Shown in pieces: positions 1-6,281 of a stretch of DNA of 22,905 bases (positions within the stretch are counted from its first letter, which is position 1; the number at the start of each line of letters is the position of its first letter). The translations under genes were made by a program, and so were the position numbers. The notes below the pieces were generated by a model, which was not told the DNA's origin, did not search any database, and saw only the letters and a program-made list of their open reading frames with translations. The DNA is taken from NCBI GenBank assembly GCA_017964115.1, contig JAGCSL010000093.1, positions 1-22,905 on the forward strand, read 5' to 3'. Source of the DNA: Candidatus Saccharimonadota bacterium. Lineage in GTDB: Bacteria; Patescibacteriota; Saccharimonadia; Saccharimonadales; Saccharimonadaceae.

Positions 1-1
1 G

Positions 2-256
2 AAAGATTACAGCCTAGCTGCTATTGGCAATATTGACGCAGATGATTGCAATAACCAGCTTCACTTTAGAGGCCCCGTCATCTCTAAGAAGGTTATCCTT
101 AACCGCACCTACGGTGCCGGTAGAGACACCACTTCTGCCCAACGTGCCGAGCTCTTCGATCTCAACCCGTATACCTATCTCTGGAGTTACGGCCAAATGA
201 CGCGCTACAGTCAGGCAGTGACCGTATTCTCAAGAGAGTTACCAACTAGGTACTAA
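2..256 (+). CDS. C-terminal end of a large surface protein (5' partial)
   Basis: An open frame enters from the left edge and runs 84 codons to a TAA at 254-256. The visible part has Asn, Tyr and Arg rich segments (LNRTYGAG around residues 35-42, NPYTYLWSYGQMTRYSQAV in the middle) and ends in RELPTRY. From memory, similar tails (YLW, RYSQAV, REL-x-RY) end very large exported proteins of Saccharibacteria and related CPR bacteria, so I read this as the end of a secreted or surface-displayed protein. The upstream part, including any signal peptide or repeats, lies outside the window. No enzymatic motif is visible. A rho-independent terminator follows within 10 nt of the stop. Confidence 0.7.
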   Translation, partial: KDYSLAAIGNIDADDCNNQLHFRGPVISKKVILNRTYGAGRDTTSAQRAELFDLNPYTYLWSYGQMTRYSQAVTVFSRELPTRY

Positions 257-264
257 AATAGAAC

Positions 265-300
265 AAAAAAAAAGAAGCACCTCACCATGCTTCTTTTTTA
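265..300. terminator. Bidirectional rho-independent terminator
   Basis: The inverted repeat AAGAAGCA (272-279) and TGCTTCTT (288-295) with an 8-nt loop is flanked by A-runs on the left and T-runs on the right. It can end both the surface protein transcript on plus and the tRNA-Ala transcript on minus. Confidence 0.85.
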
Positions 301-327
301 TATACAAAAGTTTAATTAAAGATAATT

Positions 328-404
328 TGGTGGAGCATAAGAGACTCGAACTCTTGACCTCCTGCTTGCAAAGCAGGCGCTCTAGCCAACTGAGCTAATG
401 CCCC
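328..404 (-). tRNA. tRNA-Ala (anticodon TGC)
   Basis: The minus strand folds as a full cloverleaf. Acceptor arm GGGGCAT pairs with ATGCTCC, including one G-T pair; the anticodon stem is CCTGC/GCAGG around the loop TTTGCAA; the T-loop is TTCGAGT. The anticodon TGC is at 368-370. The CCA end is encoded (328-330). It reads toward the terminator at 265-300. Confidence 0.97.
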
Positions 405-436
405 AATTAATAAAAGACGCCCCATATAACAATAAA

Positions 437-462
437 GGGATAAGCGGGGGGGCGCTTATCCC
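437..462 (-). terminator. Perfect 10-bp hairpin before tRNA-Ala, possible second terminator
   Basis: GGGATAAGCG (437-446) and CGCTTATCCC (453-462) form a perfect 10-bp stem with a loop of six G (six C on minus). On minus the stem is followed by a T-rich but interrupted run, so it could be a backup terminator behind the one at 503-533. It could also be a structure in the tRNA-Ala promoter region. The terminator reading is tentative. Confidence 0.4.
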
Positions 463-494
463 GAAATCATAATATCACAGACAACTAAAAAATG

Positions 495-533
495 CAAGAA
501 AAAAGTGCCCAGCGTCAATAGTTGACGCCGGGC
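495..533 (-). terminator. Rho-independent terminator of the 257-aa gene
   Basis: The minus strand shows GCCCGGCGTCAA, loop CTA, TTGACGCTGGGC, with one C-A mismatch, followed by ACTTTTTTC. It lies 28 nt beyond the stop of the gene ending at 561. Confidence 0.85.
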
Positions 534-560
534 AAAAAAGAACAATTGCTTATCAAAACA

Positions 561-1334
561 TCAGATTTCATCAAGCTCAATACCGAGCAGGCCCAGGCAA
601 TTACCGCTATCTTCCAGCCTATAATCCCCAAAACTCAGCTGCGCGCGGATAAAATCGCTCAACGAGAACACGGCGTCGGCATCATAGATAGAAATGTGGC
701 CATATTCCGGATCGCCGATATAATAGCCATAGTCACTACAACCGTAGCACTCACTCGAATACCAAATCTCATCGTGCTCCAGGGTAAATACCCAATAATA
801 GCCAGCACCCATCTCGTCGTAGTAGATGTCGAGAGTACGTTCGCCTAAACGATCCAGAACTTTCTTCACGAGACGCTCATCCTCATTCAGCCCGCTCTCG
901 CTGCAGTCATCCTCGTCGGCAAGCTCATCCGTCTCGATAAAAATGCCGTACCAAAAGAAAACCCTGCACAGAAACTCGCCATAGGTTTTGCCAAAGAAAG
1001 ACAGCATCTCCCGCAACCCTTCATCGGCCGGCGAAGCAATGTCGCTGAAAAGGTTCCACTCGTCACCATCGCCGCCACGTAAGCTGTCAAAGTAGAATTC
1101 AACGAAATCAATCAAGATATCATCGTAGAGCGCATCGACCGAATTAAGTTCGGCGTAAGGTACAGCGAAACATTCTTCTTCGTAGTCGCCGTCGTCGTAG
1201 TCAGCGACACGACGTGCTAGCATCATGCCCGCACCGGGCGTCACCTCCCACGTCACACAGACGTCATCGTTCTCGAAATCAAAGCCAAGTACACCACTTT
1301 TCTCGATCAGGTCTTTAATTGCTTTCTGTTCCAT
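561..1334 (-). CDS. Acidic hypothetical protein, 257 aa
   Basis: I do not recognise this protein. The start at 1334 is preferred over a Met seven codons upstream because an AGGGGGT ribosome site sits 6 nt before it. The protein is strongly acidic and aromatic, with runs such as DYDDGDYEEE near residues 45-55 and many Tyr and Trp residues in the C-terminal half (YYWVF, YGCSDYGYY). It has no signal peptide or membrane segment, so it is probably cytoplasmic. Its -10 (TAGAAT) uses the TAG stop of trhA, giving a leader of about 60 nt that contains a CTCCAA/TTGGAG hairpin. A strong terminator follows. The acidity, the G-only ribosome site and the single-gene layout resemble the 186-aa gene at 12789-13349, but I see no clear shared protein motif. 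Confidence 0.8.
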   Translation of the reverse strand: MEQKAIKDLIEKSGVLGFDFENDDVCVTWEVTPGAGMMLARRVADYDDGDYEEECFAVPYAELNSVDALYDDILIDFVEFYFDSLRGGDGDEWNLFSDIASPADEGLREMLSFFGKTYGEFLCRVFFWYGIFIETDELADEDDCSESGLNEDERLVKKVLDRLGERTLDIYYDEMGAGYYWVFTLEHDEIWYSSECYGCSDYGYYIGDPEYGHISIYDADAVFSLSDFIRAQLSFGDYRLEDSGNCLGLLGIELDEI

Positions 1335-1402
1335 TTCGATACCCCCTTTTAGCAATAAAAAAATAAAGGTTCACTCCAAAAACGCATCTTGGAGCTAATT
1401 AC

Positions 1403-1408
1403 ATTCTA
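1403..1408 (-). promoter_or_regulatory. -10 box TAGAAT overlapping the trhA stop codon
   Basis: On minus the TAG stop of trhA (1406-1408) is the first half of TAGAAT. The predicted transcription start is near 1396, leaving a leader of about 60 nt before the ATG at 1334. No good -35 is visible. Confidence 0.5.
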
Positions 1409-2083
1409 CAACACATATACCAAAACCATCAAACCATGGAAGACGCTTCCGAGCACAACCATAATATGAAAAATCGAATGCATATAGCGTTTCTTCGTGC
1501 CTAAACCAAACATCACTGCGCCCGCCGTATAAGCCACACCGCCACAAAAGAGCAGCGCTATCGCCATCATTGGTAAAACTGTCATTAGTTGTGGCAGGGA
1601 CAGAATAATACACCAGCCCAACGCAATATAACAAACCATCGAAAAAGGCATATACTTACTTATATCTATCGAATTTAAAACAATTCCAATAATCGAAACC
1701 CCCCATACTACACCAAATATCACCCATGCCAAGGCCGGATCGGCTTTCGCAAGTGCGCATATCGTGATTGGAGTATAAGTGCCAGCAATTAACAAAAACA
1801 CCGAGCAGTGGTCCAATATCTGCATCACTTTCTTGCCTTTTAGGCGTGGTGACAAGCCATGATATATCGCCGACATCGTGTAGAGCACAATCATGCAAAC
1901 GCCAAACACGATACCGGTTAAAATGCCTGCTACGCTACCATGAATCGCACTAATAATGATACAGAGAATCAATAGAACAATTCCAAACGCACCGCCCACA
2001 ATATGAGTCACCATATTGAATATTTCTTCGCCCTTGGTATAATCCGGAAGCTTACGGTCAGCTAACTTCGTGCGTTTTTTCAT
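1406..2083 (-). CDS. trhA: TrhA / hemolysin III family membrane protein
   Basis: This is a 225-aa integral membrane protein of the HlyIII/PAQR-like family (TrhA, YqfA), with about seven hydrophobic segments. Family signatures are all present: E19/E20-x-x-N23-x3-H27 at the N-terminus, S71-x3-H75 after the second segment, D91-H92 followed by GTYTP, and H202-x3-H206 with H216 in the last segment. In PAQR-type proteins the Ser, Asp and His residues form a metal site suggestive of hydrolase activity. The bacterial role is linked to membrane lipid homeostasis; direct pore-forming activity is doubtful. Start: a -10 TACAAT lies 6 nt before the ATG, so the mRNA should be leaderless. It is transcribed divergently from the DUF362 gene across only 39 bp. 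Confidence 0.92.
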   Translation of the reverse strand: MKKRTKLADRKLPDYTKGEEIFNMVTHIVGGAFGIVLLILCIIISAIHGSVAGILTGIVFGVCMIVLYTMSAIYHGLSPRLKGKKVMQILDHCSVFLLIAGTYTPITICALAKADPALAWVIFGVVWGVSIIGIVLNSIDISKYMPFSMVCYIALGWCIILSLPQLMTVLPMMAIALLFCGGVAYTAGAVMFGLGTKKRYMHSIFHIMVVLGSVFHGLMVLVYVL

Positions 2084-2089
2084 GTATTT

Positions 2090-2098
2090 ATTGTAACA
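2090..2098 (-). promoter_or_regulatory. Leaderless-type promoter of trhA (TGT TACAAT)
   Basis: The extended -10 TGT-TACAAT on minus ends 6 nt before the ATG at 2083, which places the expected +1 at the A of the start codon. Its -35 region would overlap the divergent promoter at 2108-2116. Confidence 0.7.
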
Positions 2099-2107
2099 CT
2101 TTAAACA

Positions 2108-2116
2108 TGCTAAAAT
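2108..2116 (+). promoter_or_regulatory. Leaderless-type promoter of the DUF362 gene (TGC TAAAAT)
   Basis: The extended -10 TGC-TAAAAT ends 6 nt before ATG 2123. There is no Shine-Dalgarno sequence. The hexamer is 15 nt from the trhA -10 on the other strand. Confidence 0.75.
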
Positions 2117-2122
2117 ATAAGC

Positions 2123-3010
2123 ATGGACAAAGCAAAGGTATATTTTACGAGAGAAATCACTCCCGAATCACTCCAGAAAGTTTACGACGCCCTAGGCATC
2201 ACGCTGAAAGGGAAAGTGGGCGTAAAAGTATCTACCGGCGAAAAAGGCGCTAAAGGGTACCTCAAAGCCGACTTAATTGGACCTTTTGTGAAAAACCTTA
2301 ACGGCACTATTATCGAATGCAACACTGCCTATGGTGGCGCGCGCAACAAAGCCAAAGATCATCTTAAAGTCGCCGAAGAACATGGCTTCACCAGCTTTGC
2401 CGAAGTAGACATCATGGACGCCGACGGCGACAAGAAAATTCCTGTCAACAAAGGCAAACATCTAAAATACGACCTTATCGGCGATCATTTCGATCGTTAC
2501 GATTCTATTATTAATCTTGCGCACGGCAAAGGTCATATGATGGGCGGTTTTGGCGCAAACCTCAAAAACCAATCCATCGGTATCGCCTCGCGCAAAGGCA
2601 AAGCTTATATTCATTCTTGCGGCAAAACTGAAAGTCCAACCCTGTGCTGGGCTGTAAAATTTGAACAAATAGACTTTATTGAATCCATGGCCGAAGCCGC
2701 CACTGCTGTTTCAGATTATCTAAAGGGACAGGGAAAGCAAATCGTTTATATTACAGTTATGAATGCGCTTTCAGTCGATTGCGACTGCGATGCTAAGCAA
2801 GGCGACCCGGTCATGAAAGACTTAGGTATCGTAGCCAGTCTCGATCCAGTCGCCAACGACCAAGCTTTCATAGATATGATATGGAATAGCCAAGATCCCG
2901 GCGCCGAGCAGCTTAAAGAACGCATAGAAAGTCGCCTAGGTCGTGAAATACTGCCATATGCCGAAAACCTCGGTCTTGGCACGCGCGATTATCAATTAAT
3001 CGAAGTATAA
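2123..3010 (+). CDS. DUF362 domain protein
   Basis: This 295-aa soluble protein resembles the DUF362 family. Visible family-like features are the N-terminal VKVSTGEKG segment, CNTAYGGARNKAKDH near residue 66, a central segment of the type LAHGKGHMMGGFGANLKN, and a C-terminal region with DCDCD followed by GIVASLDPVANDQAFIDMIW. Larger DUF362 proteins often carry 4Fe-4S ferredoxin modules; here no CxxCxxC motif is present. The cysteines in HSCGK, TLCW and DCDCD could still bind a metal, which is speculation. The molecular function is unknown. The start follows from the leaderless promoter immediately upstream. It probably leads an operon with corA (22-nt gap). Confidence 0.85.
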   Translation: MDKAKVYFTREITPESLQKVYDALGITLKGKVGVKVSTGEKGAKGYLKADLIGPFVKNLNGTIIECNTAYGGARNKAKDHLKVAEEHGFTSFAEVDIMDADGDKKIPVNKGKHLKYDLIGDHFDRYDSIINLAHGKGHMMGGFGANLKNQSIGIASRKGKAYIHSCGKTESPTLCWAVKFEQIDFIESMAEAATAVSDYLKGQGKQIVYITVMNALSVDCDCDAKQGDPVMKDLGIVASLDPVANDQAFIDMIWNSQDPGAEQLKERIESRLGREILPYAENLGLGTRDYQLIEV

Positions 3011-3032
3011 ACAATAAAAGAGGGCATCATTC

Positions 3033-3968
3033 ATGTTGCGGTTTTACAAAACAGATCCAGAAACCAAAGATATCGTCAAACTCGAAAAAGCCGAAACCGA
3101 CTGTTGGATTGATTTGGTCTCACCAACCGACGAAGAAATTGCTGAAGTACTAGAAATTACAAAAATCGATTCCGACCTACTTACTAAAATGCGCGATGAC
3201 GATGAGTTACCACGCGTCGAAACTTCTAAAGACGCCACTCTTATCGTAATCGATGTTCCAGCCGTCGACGATGACGCAGAATATATCACCTATCCAGTTG
3301 GTATTATCGTCACAAATAACAATTTTGTAATTACTATTTCACCACGCAAAACGCCAATTTTGCGTAATTTCCGTAAAAATCTTGTCCGCGATTTTCGCAC
3401 CGCCAAGAAAACTCGTTTCATCATTCAAATCATGAACGCATCTGCAGCCGAATATCTTCGCGTTCTCGATAATATCTATCACAAAATCGAAATCAGGGAA
3501 GAGACCTTACAAAAAGCCACCAAGAACGAAGATATCGTCGATTTACTCATGACCGAAAAGACGCTCGTTTACTTTACGACTTCTCTCAAGGAAAACAATC
3601 TTGTACTCGAACGCATCAATAAAGGTGTTGTCGTTCCGCTTTATGAGGGCGATCTCGATATGCTCGAAGATGCCATTATTGAGAATAACCAGGCTATCGA
3701 TATGGCTGGCATTTATCGCGAAATCATCCAATCCATGACCGAAACTTACGCCACTATTGTTAGTAATAACCAAAACAACATCATGAAGTTTCTTGCCGGC
3801 GTTACTATCGTTCTTTCTATTCCAACCATGATTTCGTCCTTCCTTGGCATGAACGTCCATTTCGGCATAATTGGTACCGATCCCGCTGCAGCTTGGATTA
3901 TTTTAATCGCATCATTTGCTATTTCAGTCATAACCGCGATAATATTAAAGAAAAAAGATTTATTATAG
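3033..3968 (+). CDS. corA: CorA-family divalent metal transporter
   Basis: This 311-aa protein fits the MIT/CorA family: Mg2+ or other divalent cation channels, pentameric in known cases. It has a long alpha/beta and helical cytoplasmic N-terminal part, then two C-terminal membrane helices. The signature GMN is at residues 272-274, at the end of the first helix (FLAGVTIVLSIPTMISSFL). The second helix (AWIILIASFAISVITAIIL) ends in the basic tail KKKDLL typical of the family. A ribosome site AGAGGG lies 8 nt before the ATG. It is likely co-transcribed with the DUF362 gene upstream and with the membrane protein whose ATG directly follows this stop codon. Confidence 0.95.
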   Translation: MLRFYKTDPETKDIVKLEKAETDCWIDLVSPTDEEIAEVLEITKIDSDLLTKMRDDDELPRVETSKDATLIVIDVPAVDDDAEYITYPVGIIVTNNNFVITISPRKTPILRNFRKNLVRDFRTAKKTRFIIQIMNASAAEYLRVLDNIYHKIEIREETLQKATKNEDIVDLLMTEKTLVYFTTSLKENNLVLERINKGVVVPLYEGDLDMLEDAIIENNQAIDMAGIYREIIQSMTETYATIVSNNQNNIMKFLAGVTIVLSIPTMISSFLGMNVHFGIIGTDPAAAWIILIASFAISVITAIILKKKDLL

Positions 3969-4442
3969 ATGCCAAGGAAAAAGATATTCGCCATTGTATC
4001 TGTCGCTATATCATTATTATTCCTCACAATTTTTGTCTTAAGCAACCATCCGCTCAGCGCAATTGCCGTAATTGCTTTCATGTTTGTTTGTATTTCCTAT
4101 CTACGCGCTAAAAATTATTTTTATACAAAAATTCCTGGCAAATTTTATTCCATCGCTAATTACACCATCGGTTTTACGATTGCGGGCGCAATTTTACTAG
4201 TTGATATCTTCTTAATGAATCATACTGAAATGCAAAGCTCCATTTACTACAGTATCTACGCAGCCGAAATTGCTACAGGGGCTATTTTCGCAGTTGCAAT
4301 GTTTATCAGTGACCACTCTAAACGCTCCCCAGGCGAACCAGAACAGAAAAGCGGCGATATTATTTTCGCCACTTTCTCAAGCTGCTTTTTAATAGCTTTA
4401 ATTATTTTTACGTTTGTAGTCGAAACAGGCTTCGCGGCATAG
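3969..4442 (+). CDS. Hypothetical four-helix membrane protein
   Basis: This 157-aa protein has about four hydrophobic segments (roughly residues 6-24, 27-46, 66-85 and 132-152) with basic residues after the initiator Met, and a polar stretch HSKRSPGEPEQKSGD before the last segment. I do not recognise a family. The ATG directly follows the TAG of corA with no gap and only weak A/G-rich sequence upstream, so translation is probably coupled to corA. A role in the same ion or envelope process is suggested only by position. Confidence 0.75.
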   Translation: MPRKKIFAIVSVAISLLFLTIFVLSNHPLSAIAVIAFMFVCISYLRAKNYFYTKIPGKFYSIANYTIGFTIAGAILLVDIFLMNHTEMQSSIYYSIYAAEIATGAIFAVAMFISDHSKRSPGEPEQKSGDIIFATFSSCFLIALIIFTFVVETGFAA

Positions 4443-4445
4443 TAG

Positions 4446-4451
4446 TATAAT
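4446..4451 (+). promoter_or_regulatory. Leaderless-type promoter TATAAT
   Basis: A consensus TATAAT lies 3 nt after the TAG stop of the preceding gene and exactly 6 nt before ATG 4458. There is no TGn extension and no clear -35. Confidence 0.7.
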
Positions 4452-4457
4452 AAGAAT

Positions 4458-5045
4458 ATGGCAGAGAACAAGAATACCGATATTATAGAGGGGCAAATCG
4501 TTAATCAAAAAGCTACATCAAATAGTAGTTCTAAAACTTTCTTGGCTCCAGCCCTAATCGACATTATTATGCTCATATTGGGTATTTCTTTACTGATTTG
4601 GGCAGACAAAATCGTCAACGGTATCTCAATGGCTATCGGCGGCCTATTTATTCTCTATGCCGCATATAATTTTATTGCTTTTTATCGCTCAGATAAGAAA
4701 GCCTCCGACTCTACTAAACTAATTGCCGGCATCGCTATGGTAATTGCGGGCATTTTCCTCATTACGCAAACTAGTTTTATTAAAGATATAATCTCCTTCG
4801 TTGTCGGTATTTTCATTATTTTCGAAAGCATGATTCGCCTCCAAGATTCACTTAAACTTCGCAAGCTCAATAAAGATGCCGCCAAGATACCGCTCATCTC
4901 ATCATGCATCAGCCTCATCTGCGGCGTACTCTGTATTATGGGCAAAATTCTCATTCCGGACATATTCCTGCAAATACTTGGCGTGATGCTAATTATTTTC
5001 AGCTTTGCGGACATTTTCGGACTCTTCACCGTCCACAAAAAATAA
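4458..5045 (+). CDS. DUF308/HdeD-like membrane protein
   Basis: This 195-aa protein has a polar N-terminus of about 27 residues followed by six hydrophobic segments in three hairpin-like pairs. The repeated pattern of short, glycine-containing helices (GISLLIWADKIVNGISMAIGG, then similar units) is typical of DUF308/HdeD family proteins. HdeD is associated with acid resistance in enterobacteria; the role here is unknown. The start is set by a TATAAT exactly 6 nt upstream. It could be transcribed alone or with read-through from the corA operon, since no terminator separates them. Confidence 0.75.
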   Translation: MAENKNTDIIEGQIVNQKATSNSSSKTFLAPALIDIIMLILGISLLIWADKIVNGISMAIGGLFILYAAYNFIAFYRSDKKASDSTKLIAGIAMVIAGIFLITQTSFIKDIISFVVGIFIIFESMIRLQDSLKLRKLNKDAAKIPLISSCISLICGVLCIMGKILIPDIFLQILGVMLIIFSFADIFGLFTVHKK

Positions 5046-5078
5046 GCTTAAAATCAGTTGTTTTTCGCATCGCGCTTG

Positions 5079-5087
5079 TGCTAAAAT
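5079..5087 (+). promoter_or_regulatory. Near-leaderless promoter of the envelope module (TGC TAAAAT)
   Basis: The extended -10 TGC-TAAAAT ends 9 nt before ATG 5097, predicting a leader of only 2-4 nt. A weak -35-like TTGTTT lies at 5058-5063, with an 18-nt spacer. Confidence 0.65.
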
Positions 5088-5096
5088 TATATACAT

Positions 5097-6281
5097 ATGA
5101 ACAACGATGGGAACGTAAAAATTCCGCACGGGCCCCAAGCAGACGAGGCGCCTAATGAAGCGCCGGATTTTTCGTCTAAAGACAGCCGTAAGGATGTAGA
5201 TGAAGCAACACCCGTCGAGTCGAACTCAGAGACCGAAATCTCACACGAAGAGCCAATCGAACCAACGAATGCTAATGCTGCGCCAGAAACAGCCGATACT
5301 GAACCAGTAGATATTTTTGCCACCAAAGAAGAACAAGCTGAATCAGACAAACAGACAGAGACGTCAGCCAGCACAAGCCATATCGGCAATAACCCGTTCG
5401 GTAACCGCAATCACTATCAAGGAAAAGCTCCAAAATCAAACGTTCCACAATTCTTCAGCGATGCGGTTGTCGCCAGTACTCCTATCAACCAGCCAAAGGG
5501 CAAAAATAAATTACTCCTTATCGGGGCGGGGATCGGGGTAATTATAGTTGCTGCGATTCTAGTTTTTACCGTCATCGTTCCGTCCGTTTCGAACAGTATG
5601 TTGAAACAAAAAATATCCACCAACAATCGCGAAATACGAAAAGTTTTTAACCAATACGCGCATTTCATATTGGACGGTACCGATTCGGAAGATAATATCG
5701 AAGAGTATGATCAAAGCAAGGAATATAACATTACAAAAATATATCGCCAAGAAGACCCTAGCGCTTTGACCAACTTCTACAGGACAGCTAACGAAAAATT
5801 TACAAAGGTCAAAGACAAAATCAACGAGCTATATCCAGAAAGAACAGAGTATAGCACAAAAATTGCAGATTACGCCAGCGATTTCGAGCTATCGTATTCA
5901 CACGCCATATATGGCGACTACTCCGAAGAAATACTAATAAGGAAATTCTTGCAAAGTAACAGAGACAGTGCATTATCCGACGTTGAAAACTTTTATAAAA
6001 AATATGCAACAGAAAATTATTCCTCCACATATATTGGGGACGCAATCAATTATTACGAATCTATCATAAACATAATAGCGTTTTATAAAGACAACAAATG
6101 TTCATCAGAAGACGGCATATTGACCGGCATCTGCTATAAGAAATACGAGAATAGCACTCCGCTACAATCATTAATTACCGATAAAAACGATTTCTATGAT
6201 CAGAAACGAAACGTAATGATGATAGCCAACGAAAAAGTCTGCACACAATTATGGAGCATCTATGAACAAATCAAAGAATAG
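5097..6281 (+). CDS. Single-pass membrane protein with acidic cytoplasmic tail, partner of the VirB6-like protein
   Basis: This is a 394-aa protein of unrecognised family. Residues 1-130 are low-complexity and rich in Glu, Asp, Ser, Thr, Pro and Ala, probably disordered and cytoplasmic. Residues about 135-162 form one strong membrane helix (LLLIGAGIGVIIVAAILVFTVIV). The remaining 230 residues are polar, Tyr/Asn/Lys rich and predicted helical, with cysteines near the C-terminus (CSSEDGILTGIC, then EKVC) that could pair outside the cell. The next gene, a VirB6/TrbL-like protein, starts inside this one with a 20-nt overlap, so the two are almost certainly translated together. A role as an accessory of a type IV secretion-like envelope complex is inferred from context only. 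Confidence 0.8.
   Translation: MNNDGNVKIPHGPQADEAPNEAPDFSSKDSRKDVDEATPVESNSETEISHEEPIEPTNANAAPETADTEPVDIFATKEEQAESDKQTETSASTSHIGNNPFGNRNHYQGKAPKSNVPQFFSDAVVASTPINQPKGKNKLLLIGAGIGVIIVAAILVFTVIVPSVSNSMLKQKISTNNREIRKVFNQYAHFILDGTDSEDNIEEYDQSKEYNITKIYRQEDPSALTNFYRTANEKFTKVKDKINELYPERTEYSTKIADYASDFELSYSHAIYGDYSEEILIRKFLQSNRDSALSDVENFYKKYATENYSSTYIGDAINYYESIINIIAFYKDNKCSSEDGILTGICYKKYENSTPLQSLITDKNDFYDQKRNVMMIANEKVCTQLWSIYEQIKE

Noticed and set aside
522..848. Plus-strand open frame of 108 codons opposite the 257-aa gene
   Set aside because: It begins within the terminator hairpin, has no ribosome site or promoter at the window's usual spacing, and lies antisense to a gene with a clear ribosome site and terminator.
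3746..4081. Minus-strand open frame of 111 codons opposite corA and the next gene
   Set aside because: Antisense shadow of two convincingly coding genes; no promoter or ribosome site.
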